64,000 nucleotides of DNA from UBA6055 sp965214085 (lineage in GTDB: Bacteria; Chloroflexota; Anaerolineae; Aggregatilineales; Phototrophicaceae). Where the stretch lies: assembly GCA_965214085.1 (NCBI GenBank), contig OZ243937.1, positions 1,860,001 to 1,924,000 of the forward strand. Reading direction: 5' to 3'. Both the position numbers and the translations under genes were made by a program. The notes below the pieces were generated by a model. It saw only the letters and a list, made by a program, of their open reading frames with translations. It was not told the origin of the DNA and did no database searches. Below are positions 1-8,817 of the stretch, in pieces. Positions within the stretch are counted from its first letter, which is position 1. The number at the start of each line of letters is the position of its first letter.

Positions 1-990
1 TATACAGAGGATTCAACATTCGATGTGTTGCAGCGGGAATGGAACCCGCTCTTGCAGCGCGCGCCAATGAACCATGTCTTTTACACATGGGAGTGGCAGA
101 AGACTTGGTGGGAGGCCTATTGCCCCGGCGACTTGCGCGTATTGGCCTGTCATCATGAGGGACAGCTGGTTGGCATTGCGCCGCTCTTTGTAACGGAATC
201 CGACGGCATGCGAAGGGCTCAAATTATTGGATGCGTCGATGTAACGGATTATCTAGACTTCATTGTAGACCAAGAGCATTTATCCACTGTATTTGCCGCC
301 TTCGCGGACTATTTTGCCGCCTGTCGCGAAGACTTTGCTGTGCTTGATTTTTGCAACATCCCCTATGATTCACCGACGCGAACGATTCTGCCGGGCTTGC
401 TGGAAGCGCGCGGCTTCAGCACAGACGTTGAGCAGCAAGAAGTTTGCCCGATTATTGAGCTGCCCAAAGATTGGACCGGCTATCTGCGCATGCTTGACAA
501 GAAGCAGCGTCACGAGTTGCGGCGCAAGATCCGGCGTATACAGGGCAGCGAGAAAGCGATTGATTGGTATATCGTTAATGGTCGGCATGACCTTGACGAA
601 GAAGTCTCTCACTTCGTCCGGCTGATGGCGGCCAGCGATCCGGAAAAGGCAGCCTTTCTGCGCAACGACAAGAATCTGCGCTTCTTCCGCAAAATTGTCC
701 CTTTGCTGCAAAATTGCGGCTGGCTGCAGATGAAGTTTCTGACTGTCGATGAGGAGCGCGCGGCTGCTTATATTAACTTCGTATACGGCGACCGCGTGAT
801 GGTTTACAACTCGGGGCACGATCACCGGGATTACGCCGACCTCAGCCCGGGCATCGTCTTGCTGGCTTACAGCATCCGTCATGCGATTGAGCAGGGCTAC
901 CAGACTTATGATTTTCTGCGCGGCGACGAACCCTACAAGTATCGCATGGGCGGCCGCGATAACCCGGTGATGAATATCCGAGCCAGCTAA
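1..990 (+). CDS. GNAT-fold acetyltransferase (BioF2/CelD-like), 5' end missing
   Basis: The reading frame is open from the first base of the window to a TAA at 988-990, so the gene starts upstream. A GTG at 25 is available, but the residues before it also fit the family. The protein begins with an aromatic-rich motif (YTWEWQKTWWEAY) and ends with FLRGDEPYKYRMGG, both typical of the Acetyltransf_6 / BioF2-like group in the CelD and FemAB-like N-acyltransferase clan. These enzymes move acyl or aminoacyl groups onto polysaccharides or cell-wall precursors. The exact substrate cannot be read from the sequence. The glycosyltransferase 28 bp downstream suggests a role in surface-glycan or glycolipid synthesis, which is inference. 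Confidence 0.75.
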   Translation, partial: YTEDSTFDVLQREWNPLLQRAPMNHVFYTWEWQKTWWEAYCPGDLRVLACHHEGQLVGIAPLFVTESDGMRRAQIIGCVDVTDYLDFIVDQEHLSTVFAAFADYFAACREDFAVLDFCNIPYDSPTRTILPGLLEARGFSTDVEQQEVCPIIELPKDWTGYLRMLDKKQRHELRRKIRRIQGSEKAIDWYIVNGRHDLDEEVSHFVRLMAASDPEKAAFLRNDKNLRFFRKIVPLLQNCGWLQMKFLTVDEERAAAYINFVYGDRVMVYNSGHDHRDYADLSPGIVLLAYSIRHAIEQGYQTYDFLRGDEPYKYRMGGRDNPVMNIRAS

Positions 991-1018
991 ACCCGCCCGC
1001 GCCTACCGCGGAGTGACA

Positions 1019-2275
1019 ATGCCCGTTCGCAGGATAGCGCTCATCTCTGTCCACACCAGCCCGCTAGCGCCGATGGGTGGCGCCAAAACGGGCGGCATGA
1101 ATGTATACATCCGCGAGCTAGCGCGTGAATTGGGCCAACAGGGCATATCCGTCGATATTTTCACCCGCCGCTCGCATGAGTTGGACCCGGATATAGATTC
1201 ATCCATCGCTGAAAATGTCCGCGTCATCTACTTGAAAGCTGGGCCCCTGCTGCCCTGGACTCCTGAAGAACACTACGGCCATCTGTCCGAATTTACGGCC
1301 GCGCTGATGGCTTTCGCCACCTTGCGCAACCTGCGCTACGACATCGTCTACAGCCACTATTGGCTCAGCGGATGGGTGGCGGCGAAGCTAAAAGAAGCTT
1401 GGGGCACACGCTTTGTACACATGTACCACACGCTGGGTCATATGAAGAAACGAATCGCCTTGAACGCGCGCTATCAGCCTGACGTCCGCATCATGACTGA
1501 GATGCAGATTTTGCAGTCGGCCGATCGCATCATCGCCGCCACGCCCGCCGAGCAAGCGCAACTGCGTTGGCTGTATCGCGCTACTCGCAAACAGATTACG
1601 GTGATCCCACCCGGCGTAAATGCCGGGCACTTTCAAAAGGGCATGTCAGCGCAAGATGCGCGGGAATCCCTGGGTTTGAAGCCAGACGGGCATATGCTGC
1701 TATTCGTCGGCAGGATTGAGCCGCTGAAAGCCGTGGATACGATTCTGGAGGCGCTGCATGTACTGCGGGAGCGGGCGCCGGCTATGCTGCGGCGACTGCG
1801 CTTTATGATAGTCGGCGGAGACCCAAACCGCGGCGACGACCGTGAAATGAATCGTCTGCAGGCCATGAGCGTCGAGCTGGGCATCGATCGCTTGGTCAGT
1901 TTCGCGGGCGCCAAAGAACAGTCGGAATTGCCCCGTTATTATACGGCGGCCACGGCTGTCATCATGCCTTCTGATTACGAGTCATTTGGCATGGTGGCGC
2001 TGGAAGCGATGTCATCGGGCACACCGGTGATCGCGTCCCAAGTGGGTGGCTTGCAGTTCCTCGTGCGGGACCAGGAGACGGGCTATCACATCCCGGCGCG
2101 CGAACCAATCTCGCTGGCGGATTGCATTATCCAGTTGCTCAGTAATCCCGGCAAAACGGCATCAATGGGCATCAGCGCCTCGCGCATCGCCAAGACCTAT
2201 GCTTGGTCGGAGATTGCGCGGCGCTTGTTAATAGTATTCAATGAAGTTGCGGATCAGGCGCTGAAAAACGCCTAG
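1019..2275 (+). CDS. Glycosyltransferase family 4 (GT-B, MshA-like)
   Basis: This retaining GT-B glycosyltransferase of about 419 residues probably uses a nucleotide-sugar donor. The N-terminal motif HTSPLAPMGGAKTGGMNVY resembles MshA and sucrose-synthase-like GT4 enzymes. The C-terminal half has the donor-site block LLFVGRIEPLKAVDTI and the E-x7-E motif in ESFGMVALEAMSSGTPV. ATG 1019 is preferred because GGAG at 1010-1013 lies five bases ahead; GTG 1013 is the alternative. The gene follows the acetyltransferase by 28 bp on the same strand, so the two are probably co-transcribed. MshA itself is an actinobacterial mycothiol enzyme, so the family is secure but the product is not. Confidence 0.85.
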   Translation: MPVRRIALISVHTSPLAPMGGAKTGGMNVYIRELARELGQQGISVDIFTRRSHELDPDIDSSIAENVRVIYLKAGPLLPWTPEEHYGHLSEFTAALMAFATLRNLRYDIVYSHYWLSGWVAAKLKEAWGTRFVHMYHTLGHMKKRIALNARYQPDVRIMTEMQILQSADRIIAATPAEQAQLRWLYRATRKQITVIPPGVNAGHFQKGMSAQDARESLGLKPDGHMLLFVGRIEPLKAVDTILEALHVLRERAPAMLRRLRFMIVGGDPNRGDDREMNRLQAMSVELGIDRLVSFAGAKEQSELPRYYTAATAVIMPSDYESFGMVALEAMSSGTPVIASQVGGLQFLVRDQETGYHIPAREPISLADCIIQLLSNPGKTASMGISASRIAKTYAWSEIARRLLIVFNEVADQALKNA

Positions 2276-2580
2276 CCTCCGTAGGAATTGGGCACATCGG
2301 CGACCCTAGCTTCAATGTAAGGCGCCTCAGCCATTAACTCAAGCGCTTCGTCTTCCGCGACCAGCGTCTGACCTTTGTGGTAAAGCGTGTCGTTGAAGCC
2401 GTCGTAGCGGTAGCGGCGGTCAACCCAGCCATGTAAATTGTGCTGGAACAAGACATGAAACTGAATCGATTCGTCTTCGGCGAAGATATCTTCGCGCAGA
2501 AGCCAAACCGGCGCGTACTGTTCCAAATGCGGTCGCGACTTTTGGTCACGCAGATTCTTGAGTTGCTCTACGGTCGTCAT
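2272..2580 (-). CDS. Small hypothetical protein, 102 aa
   Basis: I do not recognise this family. The start at 2580 is supported by AGGAAAG just upstream on the minus strand. The protein is soluble, acidic and rich in aromatics, with a central stretch HNLHGWVDRRYRYDGFNDTL and no signal peptide, membrane segment or cysteines. Its stop codon overlaps the end of the glycosyltransferase gene by four bases in tail-to-tail orientation. Repeat element A1 lies about 90 bp upstream of its start. Confidence 0.6.
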   Translation of the reverse strand: MTTVEQLKNLRDQKSRPHLEQYAPVWLLREDIFAEDESIQFHVLFQHNLHGWVDRRYRYDGFNDTLYHKGQTLVAEDEALELMAEAPYIEARVADVPNSYGG

Positions 2581-2668
2581 CGTCTTTCCTGTCTCGCAAT
2601 GCCCGTCGCTTATGCCTGAAGCATTGTAGCCGCAGGGCGCGCAGTTCACAAGTCGTTCTGCGCTGCGG

Positions 2669-3033
2669 GTAGTGTATCGAATTCGGTTGAAATTAAATTT
2701 CACCACAAAGACACAAAGGCACAAAGCAAACAAAGAATATGGCATTTCTCGATTAAGTTTCTCGGTGCTCTCGCATTTCTCGCCGGGCAATCGCATCAAT
2801 ATCCATAAATGACGAATTTATTATCAAACTAACAAATTGTAGGGGCGAGCCTTGGCTCGCCCATGAATTCTGGCAGAAAATCACCTTTTCATTGCGTCCT
2901 TTATTGGCATATTTTCGGATATATCTTGGAGTTCTTGGCGCCTTAGTGTTGAAAAAATTGATGCGATTGCCCTAGCAATTCTCGGTGTCCTCGATGGTAT
3001 TGTATCTGTATCAACCGAAAAGGATACATTTCC
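2669..3033 (+). mobile_element. MITE-like element A1 (365 bp) carrying nested element B1
   Basis: Left end GTAGTGTATC and right end GGATACATTTCC form imperfect inverted repeats sharing TGTATC and TTCGGTT. The element is flanked by an exact 9-bp direct repeat, GCGCTGCGG, at 2660-2668 and 3034-3042, the footprint of transposition. It contains no credible gene. Near its left end is a stretch resembling CACAAAGACACAAAGG. A B-family element is inserted at 2783-2975. Other copies are at 18894, 23145, 28882 and 40609. Confidence 0.85.
2783..2975 (+). mobile_element. MITE-like element B1 nested in A1 (193 bp)
   Basis: Terminal inverted repeats are GGGCAATCGCATCAA at 2785-2799 and its perfect reverse complement at 2958-2972. 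The flanking 9-mers are CATTTCTCG (2774-2782) and CAATTCTCG (2976-2984), eight of nine identical. The interior holds a short palindrome (GGGGCGAGCC, TTG, GGCTCGCCC) near 2842-2862. No protein is encoded. Confidence 0.8.
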
Positions 3034-3139
3034 GCGCTGCGGCTTGGCCTGGCTTCCAGCGCAATCATGCGACCATCCACTTCCAAAACTTGAATCTTTG
3101 CGTAAACTAGGCGGCTTAAAGCTATCAGAATGGTGGGGC

Positions 3140-4408
3140 ATGTCGATGGAAGCAGCAGATGTGAAGAAAGTTGTGCTGGCATATAGCGGCGGGCTCGATA
3201 CTTCGGTAATCGTGCCTTGGTTGAAAAATAACTACGGCTGCGAGGTAATTTGTTTCTGCGCCGACCTGGGGCAGGAAGAGGAGCTTGAGGGCTTGGAAGA
3301 CAAAGCCATCGCCTCGGGCGCGTCCAAGTTATACGTGCGCGACCTGCGCGAGGAATTTCTGACCGACTTTGTCTTCCCGACCCTGCGCGCCGGCGCGGTC
3401 TACGAGCGGGAGTATTTGCTGGGCACGTCATTCGCGCGCCCGTTGATCGCCAAACACATGGTGGAGGTCGCGGCGCAAGAGCAGGCTGATGCGGTGGCTC
3501 ATGGCTGCACCGGCAAGGGCAACGACCAAGTCCGCTTTGAAGTCTCGACCATGGCGTTGAATCCAAAGCTGAAGACGATCGCCCCTTGGCGCGAATGGGA
3601 TATCCGCGGGCGTGAAGACGCGCTGGCATACGCTGAAGAATTCCGCGTGCCCGTGTCTCATACCGAGAAAGACATTTACAGTCGCGATCGCAATATCTTC
3701 CATCTCTCCCACGAAGGCGGCCTGTTGGAGAATCCCTGGAACGAGCCCGAGAACTTGATGTATCAATTGACCAGCGCCCCCGAAGAGGCGCCCGACCAAG
3801 GCGAATACATCGAAATCGCTTTCCAGCGCGGCAATCCCGTCAGTCTGAACGGGGAAAACATGAGCGCGGTTGAGCTGTTTGTTACGCTCAATAAGCTAGG
3901 AGGGCGTCATGGCATCGGCCGCACGGATATCGTGGAAAACCGCCTGGTCGGCATGAAGAGCCGCGGCGTATACGAGACGCCGGCCGGCACCATTGTGCAT
4001 CGCGCGCATCAGCTCTTGGAGAGCATCTGCCTTGACAAACATACGATGCAGTACAAGGACATGGTCGCGCCCAAATATGCCGAGCTCGTTTACAACGGCA
4101 TGTGGTACAGCAAGCTGCGCGAGGCGCTGGACGGCTTTGTGACAGTGACGCAGGAGACCGTTACCGGTACCGTCCGCCTCAAGCTCTACAAGGGCAATAT
4201 CATCGTGGCGGGCCGCAAAAGCCCCTACAGCCTGTATCGGGAAGATTACGCCTCATTCGGGGAAGAGGACGTTTACAATCAGCAAGACGCGCACGGATTT
4301 ATTCAGCTCTTTGGCCTGCCGATTAAAGTCGAGGCCATGCTGGAAGCGGAAGGCGGCGCGCTCACCGATTACACGCGTCCTGATTACAGCAGCTTCAAGC
4401 GCGATTGA
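3140..4408 (+). CDS. argG: Argininosuccinate synthase
   Basis: ArgG condenses citrulline and aspartate with ATP to form argininosuccinate, the penultimate step of arginine synthesis. The ATP-pyrophosphatase loop AYSGGLDTSVIVPW lies at residues 14-27. GCTGKGNDQVRFE and YSRDRNIFHLSHEGG are the citrulline/aspartate-binding blocks. From ATG 3140 the protein has 422 residues, slightly longer than the usual 400 because of a short C-terminal tail. ATG 3146 is also possible, with GGGG seven bases upstream. The frame stays open back to 3044 but that part is not conserved. argH follows after 23 bp. Element A1 ends about 100 bp upstream of the start. Confidence 0.95.
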   Translation: MSMEAADVKKVVLAYSGGLDTSVIVPWLKNNYGCEVICFCADLGQEEELEGLEDKAIASGASKLYVRDLREEFLTDFVFPTLRAGAVYEREYLLGTSFARPLIAKHMVEVAAQEQADAVAHGCTGKGNDQVRFEVSTMALNPKLKTIAPWREWDIRGREDALAYAEEFRVPVSHTEKDIYSRDRNIFHLSHEGGLLENPWNEPENLMYQLTSAPEEAPDQGEYIEIAFQRGNPVSLNGENMSAVELFVTLNKLGGRHGIGRTDIVENRLVGMKSRGVYETPAGTIVHRAHQLLESICLDKHTMQYKDMVAPKYAELVYNGMWYSKLREALDGFVTVTQETVTGTVRLKLYKGNIIVAGRKSPYSLYREDYASFGEEDVYNQQDAHGFIQLFGLPIKVEAMLEAEGGALTDYTRPDYSSFKRD

Positions 4409-4431
4409 GGGTGGAAATTGAGGACAAAAGC

Positions 4432-5802
4432 ATGAGCCTGTGGGGCGGACGATTCAGCCAAGCCAGCGACGAAGACCTGCGCGCGCTGAACGACAGCATC
4501 GAATTTGACCAGGTCTTGTATGCCGAAGACATCGAAGGCAGCATCGTTTACGCTCGCGCTCTGGCAGACGCCAAGGTCATCACCCCAGCGGAAGCGGAAA
4601 GCATCATCAGCGGGCTGCGGCAAGTTTTGCAGGAATTTGACGCGGATGCCTTCGAATTCGCCGCCGGAGATGAAGACATACACACCGCCGTAGAGCGCCG
4701 CCTGACAGAAATCGTGGGCGAGGTCGGCGGAAAGCTGCATACAGGGCGCAGCCGCAATGACCAGGTGGCGACCGACTTCCGACTTTGGGCGATGCGCGCC
4801 GCGGATAACTTGGCGGGCGAGCTGCGCTTGTTGCAGACGGCGCTAGTGTCTCTGGCCGAAGCCCATTGCGAGACAGTTCTGCCGGGTTACACCCACATGC
4901 AGCCGGCCCAGCCAATCAGCGGCGCCCACTGGTTGATGAGTTTCTTCTGGATGTTTGAGCGCGACCAGGATCGTTTGCGCTCCGCGCGCCTGCGGATGGC
5001 CGAGTGCCCGCTGGGATCGGGCGCGTTGGCGGGTAATCCTTTTGCGGTCGACCGGCATCAAATCGCTGCGGACCTGGGCTTTGAGCGCCCCAGCGATAAC
5101 AGCCTGGATGCCGTCAGCGATCGTGATTTTGTCGCGGATCTGCTCTATGTCGCGTCGCTTTGCGCCGTTCACCTAAGTCGGCTGGCGGAAGACATCTTGA
5201 TCTATTCGAATCCGGCTTTTGGCTTTATCACGCTGGACGATCGCTACAGCACCGGCTCGAGCCTGATGCCGCAGAAGCGCAACGCCGACCCGATGGAACT
5301 GATGCGTGGCAAGACGGGACGGCTTATCGGCAACCTGGCTGGTTTCCTCACGACATTGAAGGGCTTGCCCAGCGGTTACAACAAAGATTTGCAGGAAGAC
5401 AAAGAAGCGCTTTTCGACTCGCTCGCGAATATGTTTCGTCTGCTGCCGGTGATTACAGCCACAGTAGCCAGTCTATCGATCAACGCCGATGCCATGTCTG
5501 AGGCGCTGAGCGAAGACTTGCTGGCGACGGACCTGGCCGACTATCTGGTGAAAAAGGGCCTGCCTTTCCGCCAGGCGCATCACGCTGTGGGCGCCATTGT
5601 GCGTATGGCGGCCGAGCGAGGCCTGGCGCTTTCAGATATGGATCTAGAATCGCTGCAAGGCCTCAGCAGCCATTTCGCTGAAGATGTCTCGGCGGTGTTT
5701 GATTACGGTCGCTCGGTGGAACAGCGCGCCTCCTTCGGCGGCACGGCGTCGGCGGCCGTGAAGCTGCAGATCGAACGCGCGAAGGCGCTGCTGGGGCGGT
5801 AG
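4432..5802 (+). CDS. argH: Argininosuccinate lyase
   Basis: ArgH splits argininosuccinate into arginine and fumarate, the last step of arginine synthesis. The fumarase/aspartase-superfamily signature GSSLMPQKRNADPMELM carries the flexible catalytic loop, and HTGRSRNDQVATD is the N-terminal substrate block. Start ATG 4432 has GAGG at about eight bases spacing. The 456-residue length is normal. It forms an operon with argG, with a 23-bp gap. Confidence 0.96.
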   Translation: MSLWGGRFSQASDEDLRALNDSIEFDQVLYAEDIEGSIVYARALADAKVITPAEAESIISGLRQVLQEFDADAFEFAAGDEDIHTAVERRLTEIVGEVGGKLHTGRSRNDQVATDFRLWAMRAADNLAGELRLLQTALVSLAEAHCETVLPGYTHMQPAQPISGAHWLMSFFWMFERDQDRLRSARLRMAECPLGSGALAGNPFAVDRHQIAADLGFERPSDNSLDAVSDRDFVADLLYVASLCAVHLSRLAEDILIYSNPAFGFITLDDRYSTGSSLMPQKRNADPMELMRGKTGRLIGNLAGFLTTLKGLPSGYNKDLQEDKEALFDSLANMFRLLPVITATVASLSINADAMSEALSEDLLATDLADYLVKKGLPFRQAHHAVGAIVRMAAERGLALSDMDLESLQGLSSHFAEDVSAVFDYGRSVEQRASFGGTASAAVKLQIERAKALLGR

Positions 5803-5880
5803 TTGTGCATTGTGCTAAAGCAGGTCACTTTAATATGCACGAAAGTTTTGCCTGGGTTAGGCTGAATCGAATCCACTTAC

Positions 5881-5909
5881 TTGACAGTTGAGATATTATT
5901 CGCTATTCT
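5881..5909 (+). promoter_or_regulatory. Sigma-70-type promoter of the ilv-leu operon
   Basis: A perfect -35 box TTGACA (5881-5886) is followed by a 17-bp spacer and TATTCT (5904-5909), four of six matches to the -10 consensus. Transcription would start near 5916, about 27 bases before the leader-peptide start. It is the only good promoter visible ahead of ilvE. Confidence 0.7.
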
Positions 5910-5942
5910 CGCCAGGCTAAATCGGACTTATCGAGAGACCCC

Positions 5943-6017
5943 GTGCGCAGTAGTAAAAGTAAGTTGAACCCAATTATCGTCCTTGTCATCGTCCTCGGGA
6001 TTACCAGTGGACTGTAA
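5943..6017 (+). CDS. Branched-chain amino-acid leader peptide (24 aa)
   Basis: A short frame from GTG 5943 to TAA 6015-6017, with GAGAG (5933-5937) upstream as ribosome-binding site. Codons 11-18 are eight consecutive Ile, Val or Leu codons (IIVLVIVL), followed by another Ile and a final Leu. Such a run is the hallmark of leader peptides that sense charged branched-chain tRNAs in ilv and leu attenuators. It lies between a consensus promoter and a terminator hairpin, directly upstream of ilvE. No homologue is cited; the call rests on composition, position and the two alternative RNA structures that follow. Confidence 0.75.
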   Translation: MRSSKSKLNPIIVLVIVLGITSGL

Positions 6018-6018
6018 C

Positions 6019-6070
6019 GGCTTGGGCGGCGGATGCGCATAAGGAAAAGCAATCGAGAGCCTCCCAAGCC
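6019..6070 (+). promoter_or_regulatory. Putative antiterminator of the ilv attenuator
   Basis: GGCTTGGGCGGC (6019-6030), right after the leader stop codon, can pair with GCCTCCCAAGCC (6059-6070) over 11 of 12 positions. That second segment is also the left arm and loop of the terminator hairpin, so the two structures exclude each other. A ribosome stalled on the Ile/Val/Leu codons would leave 6019-6030 free to form the antiterminator. A five-base match, CCCAA at 5969-5973 with TTGGG at 6022-6026, could be the protecting 1:2 pairing; this is tentative. Confidence 0.65.
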
Positions 6071-6085
6071 ACGGGGGGCTTTTTA
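6058..6085 (+). terminator. Intrinsic terminator (attenuator) before ilvE
   Basis: An 8-bp stem, AGCCTCCC (6058-6065) with GGGGGGCT (6073-6080), includes one G-U pair and a seven-base loop, and is followed by TTTT. It lies 70 bp upstream of the ilvE start and 40 bp after the leader stop. A terminator ahead of the first gene makes sense only as an attenuator. Confidence 0.8.
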
Positions 6086-6155
6086 GTATAGAGACGGCAA
6101 TGGCGATAATTTGAGGCTGTACGATTAGCTGAATGTTGCGACAAAGGATGAAACC

Positions 6156-7076
6156 ATGACGGCTGAATGGATTTGGCGCAATGGAGAATATGTGCGCTGG
6201 CAGGACGCGACCGTTCACGTTAGCGCCCATGCGCTGCACTACGGTTCCAGCGTATTTGAGGGGATCCGCGCTTACGATACGCCAAATGGCGCGGCGGTTT
6301 TCCGCCTGCGAGAGCACACTGAGCGGCTAATGCAAGGCGCGAAGGTCATGCGCATCGACCACGACAACGATCCGGCGACTCTTGACGCGGCCGTAATCGA
6401 GACGGTGCGCCGCAATGGACACGCTTCCTGTTACATCCGTCCCATCATCTTCCGCGGCGCCGGTTCGCTTGGGCTGGAAGGCCGCGGCCAGACGACAACC
6501 GAGACTGTGATATTGACCATGGAGTGGGGGCGTTATCTGGGCGCCGAAGCCATCGAGCAAGGCGTTGACGTCCAAATCAGCTCCTTTCGGCGTATGGCCC
6601 CCGATACGCACATGGCGCTGGTGAAGGCGGGCGGGAACTACGTCAACAGCCAATTTGTGAGCATGGAAGCGCACGACAACGGCTTCCAGGAAGGCATTGC
6701 GCTGGATGTCAACGGCTACGTGAGCGAGGGCGCCGGCGAAAACATCTTTGTCATCATGGACGGGGTGGTATACACGCCTGGGGCTTGGTCGTCGATTTTG
6801 ATGGGCATCACCCGCGACAGCGCCTTGACGATTCTGGCCGACCAGGGGGTGGAGGTTCGCTTCCAGCCGGTGGCGCGGGAGATGCTGTATATGGCTGACG
6901 AAATTTTCTTCACCGGCACAGCGGCCGAAGTCACGCCGGTCAAGTCTGTTGATCGCATACCTATCGGCTGCGGCGGGCGGGGACCGATAACCGAAGCGGT
7001 GCAACGTGAATTCTTCGCCATAACAGCCGGCGAAGCGCCTGATAAATACAATTGGCTGACGCACGTAAATGCCTAA
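6156..7076 (+). CDS. ilvE: Branched-chain amino-acid aminotransferase
   Basis: This PLP fold-type IV enzyme of 306 residues interconverts Leu, Ile and Val with their 2-oxo acids using glutamate/2-oxoglutarate. The Schiff-base Lys is about residue 157 in VKAGGNYVNSQ. GIALDVNGYVSEGAGENIF and FFTGTAAEVTPVKSVD are the signature and phosphate-binding blocks seen in E. coli IlvE. Start ATG 6156 has AAAGGA seven to eight bases ahead. It is the first structural gene of the operon and sits directly behind the attenuator. Confidence 0.95.
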   Translation: MTAEWIWRNGEYVRWQDATVHVSAHALHYGSSVFEGIRAYDTPNGAAVFRLREHTERLMQGAKVMRIDHDNDPATLDAAVIETVRRNGHASCYIRPIIFRGAGSLGLEGRGQTTTETVILTMEWGRYLGAEAIEQGVDVQISSFRRMAPDTHMALVKAGGNYVNSQFVSMEAHDNGFQEGIALDVNGYVSEGAGENIFVIMDGVVYTPGAWSSILMGITRDSALTILADQGVEVRFQPVAREMLYMADEIFFTGTAAEVTPVKSVDRIPIGCGGRGPITEAVQREFFAITAGEAPDKYNWLTHVNA

Positions 7077-7116
7077 TCGGCATTAATTGGACGCGCAGGA
7101 GAAGCAGGAGGCTATG

Positions 7117-8817
7117 ATGAAGCTCAAGGGTTCGGAAATCATCATGGAATGCTTGTTGAAGGAAGGCGTCGATGTCATGTTTGGTTATCCGGGCGGCGCA
7201 ATCCTGCCGACCTACGATGCCATGGCCAAGTACGACGACCGCATTCATCATGTCCTTGTGCGCCACGAACAAGGCGCTTCCCACATGGCGGACGGCTACG
7301 CCCGCGCTACCGGGAAAGTCGGCGTTTGCATCGCGACCAGCGGCCCCGGCGCGACCAATCTGGTGACTGGCTTGGCGACGGCGATGATGGACTCATCCGC
7401 CATCGTGGCGATCACCGGCCAGGTGCCGATACCGGCAATTGGTTCCGACGCCTTCCAGGAGACTGATGTTACCGGCGTCACGCTGCCGATAACCAAACAC
7501 AATTATCTGGTGACGGATGTCAACGACCTGGCATTTATCATCAAAGAAGCCTTCCACATCGCGCGAACCGGGCGGCCGGGACCAGTATTGGTCGATGTGC
7601 CTAAAGATGTTCAAACTGCTGAAATCGAATTTGTCTACCCCGAGACTAAAGTTCTGTTGCCCGGGTATCACCCGCCGTCGGAAGCTCGCTCGTATGAGAT
7701 TGACAGCGCGCTGCGGCTCATCGACGAAGCCGAGCGGCCCATCATTCTGGCTGGGCACGGCATCACGATGTCCGGCGCGATGAATGAATTGCGCGAGCTG
7801 GCGGAACGCGCGCAGATTCCCGTTGCGCTTACGCTGCTGGGCAAGGGCGCCTTGCCCGAAGAGCATCCGCTTGTGATTGGCATGATGGGCATGCACGGCG
7901 AAGCGTCCGCCAACTTGGCCATTCAAGAGGCCGACCTGTTGATTGCGCTGGGCATGCGCTTTGACGACCGCGTAACCGGCAACTTGAAGACCTATGCCCT
8001 GAACGCGCGCAAGATTCATGTCGATATCGACCGCTCGGAAATCAACAAGAACGTGAAAGCAGATGTCGGTATCGCCGGAGATCTGAAGACGGTGCTGACG
8101 CAGATGCTGCCGAAGTTGGCGCAGAAATCTCACCACGATTGGATTCGACAGATACGGGACTGGCTGGAAGATTCCAGCGAGCGCGACATTCTGAATTTCG
8201 AGACGCCGGGCAAGTTGATGACGGCGCAAGTGATTAACGACATCTGGCGCTTGACCGGCGGCGACGCCATTACGGTAACCGACGTGGGCCAGCACCAGAT
8301 GCTGGAAGCGCAGTATTATCCGCATCAACGCCCGGCGACTTTGTTGACCAGCGGCGGGCTGGGCACGATGGGCTTCGGCTTTCCCGCGGCCATCGGCGCT
8401 AAGTTCGGCCAGCCTGATGAAGAAATCTGGGCCATCGTCGGCGATGGCGGCTTCCAGATGACCTTATGCGAAATGGCGACCGCCAGGCAAGAAAACATCA
8501 ACGTCAACATCGCCATCATCAATAACCAATTTTTGGGCATGGTGCGGCAATGGCAAGAGCTGTTCTTCGAGAAGCGCTATCAAGCCACGCCGATGGTGAA
8601 TCCGGACTTCTGCAAATTGGCCGATGCCTACGACATCCCCAATCGCCGCGTTACCCAGCGTGACGAGATCGAAGCTGCCGTGGCATATGCCCGCAGCATC
8701 GACGGCCCGACCTTGATCGAATTCGTTGTCGAAAAAGAAGAGATGGTGTACCCGATGGTGCCCGCCGGCGCCGATTTGCACGATATGAAACGCCGGCCCA
8801 AACCAGGAGAAGCATGA
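7117..8817 (+). CDS. ilvB: Acetolactate synthase, large catalytic subunit
   Basis: This thiamine-diphosphate enzyme makes 2-acetolactate from two pyruvates, or 2-aceto-2-hydroxybutyrate from pyruvate plus 2-oxobutyrate. The cofactor-activating Glu lies in RHEQGASHMADGYARATG. The ThDP motif runs from GDGGFQMTLCE to IINN. ATG 7117 is chosen because AGGAGG (7106-7111) is five bases upstream; ATG 7114 and TTG 7087 are less well placed. The stop overlaps the ilvN start as ATGA, so translation is probably coupled to the regulatory subunit. Confidence 0.95.
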   Translation: MKLKGSEIIMECLLKEGVDVMFGYPGGAILPTYDAMAKYDDRIHHVLVRHEQGASHMADGYARATGKVGVCIATSGPGATNLVTGLATAMMDSSAIVAITGQVPIPAIGSDAFQETDVTGVTLPITKHNYLVTDVNDLAFIIKEAFHIARTGRPGPVLVDVPKDVQTAEIEFVYPETKVLLPGYHPPSEARSYEIDSALRLIDEAERPIILAGHGITMSGAMNELRELAERAQIPVALTLLGKGALPEEHPLVIGMMGMHGEASANLAIQEADLLIALGMRFDDRVTGNLKTYALNARKIHVDIDRSEINKNVKADVGIAGDLKTVLTQMLPKLAQKSHHDWIRQIRDWLEDSSERDILNFETPGKLMTAQVINDIWRLTGGDAITVTDVGQHQMLEAQYYPHQRPATLLTSGGLGTMGFGFPAAIGAKFGQPDEEIWAIVGDGGFQMTLCEMATARQENINVNIAIINNQFLGMVRQWQELFFEKRYQATPMVNPDFCKLADAYDIPNRRVTQRDEIEAAVAYARSIDGPTLIEFVVEKEEMVYPMVPAGADLHDMKRRPKPGEA

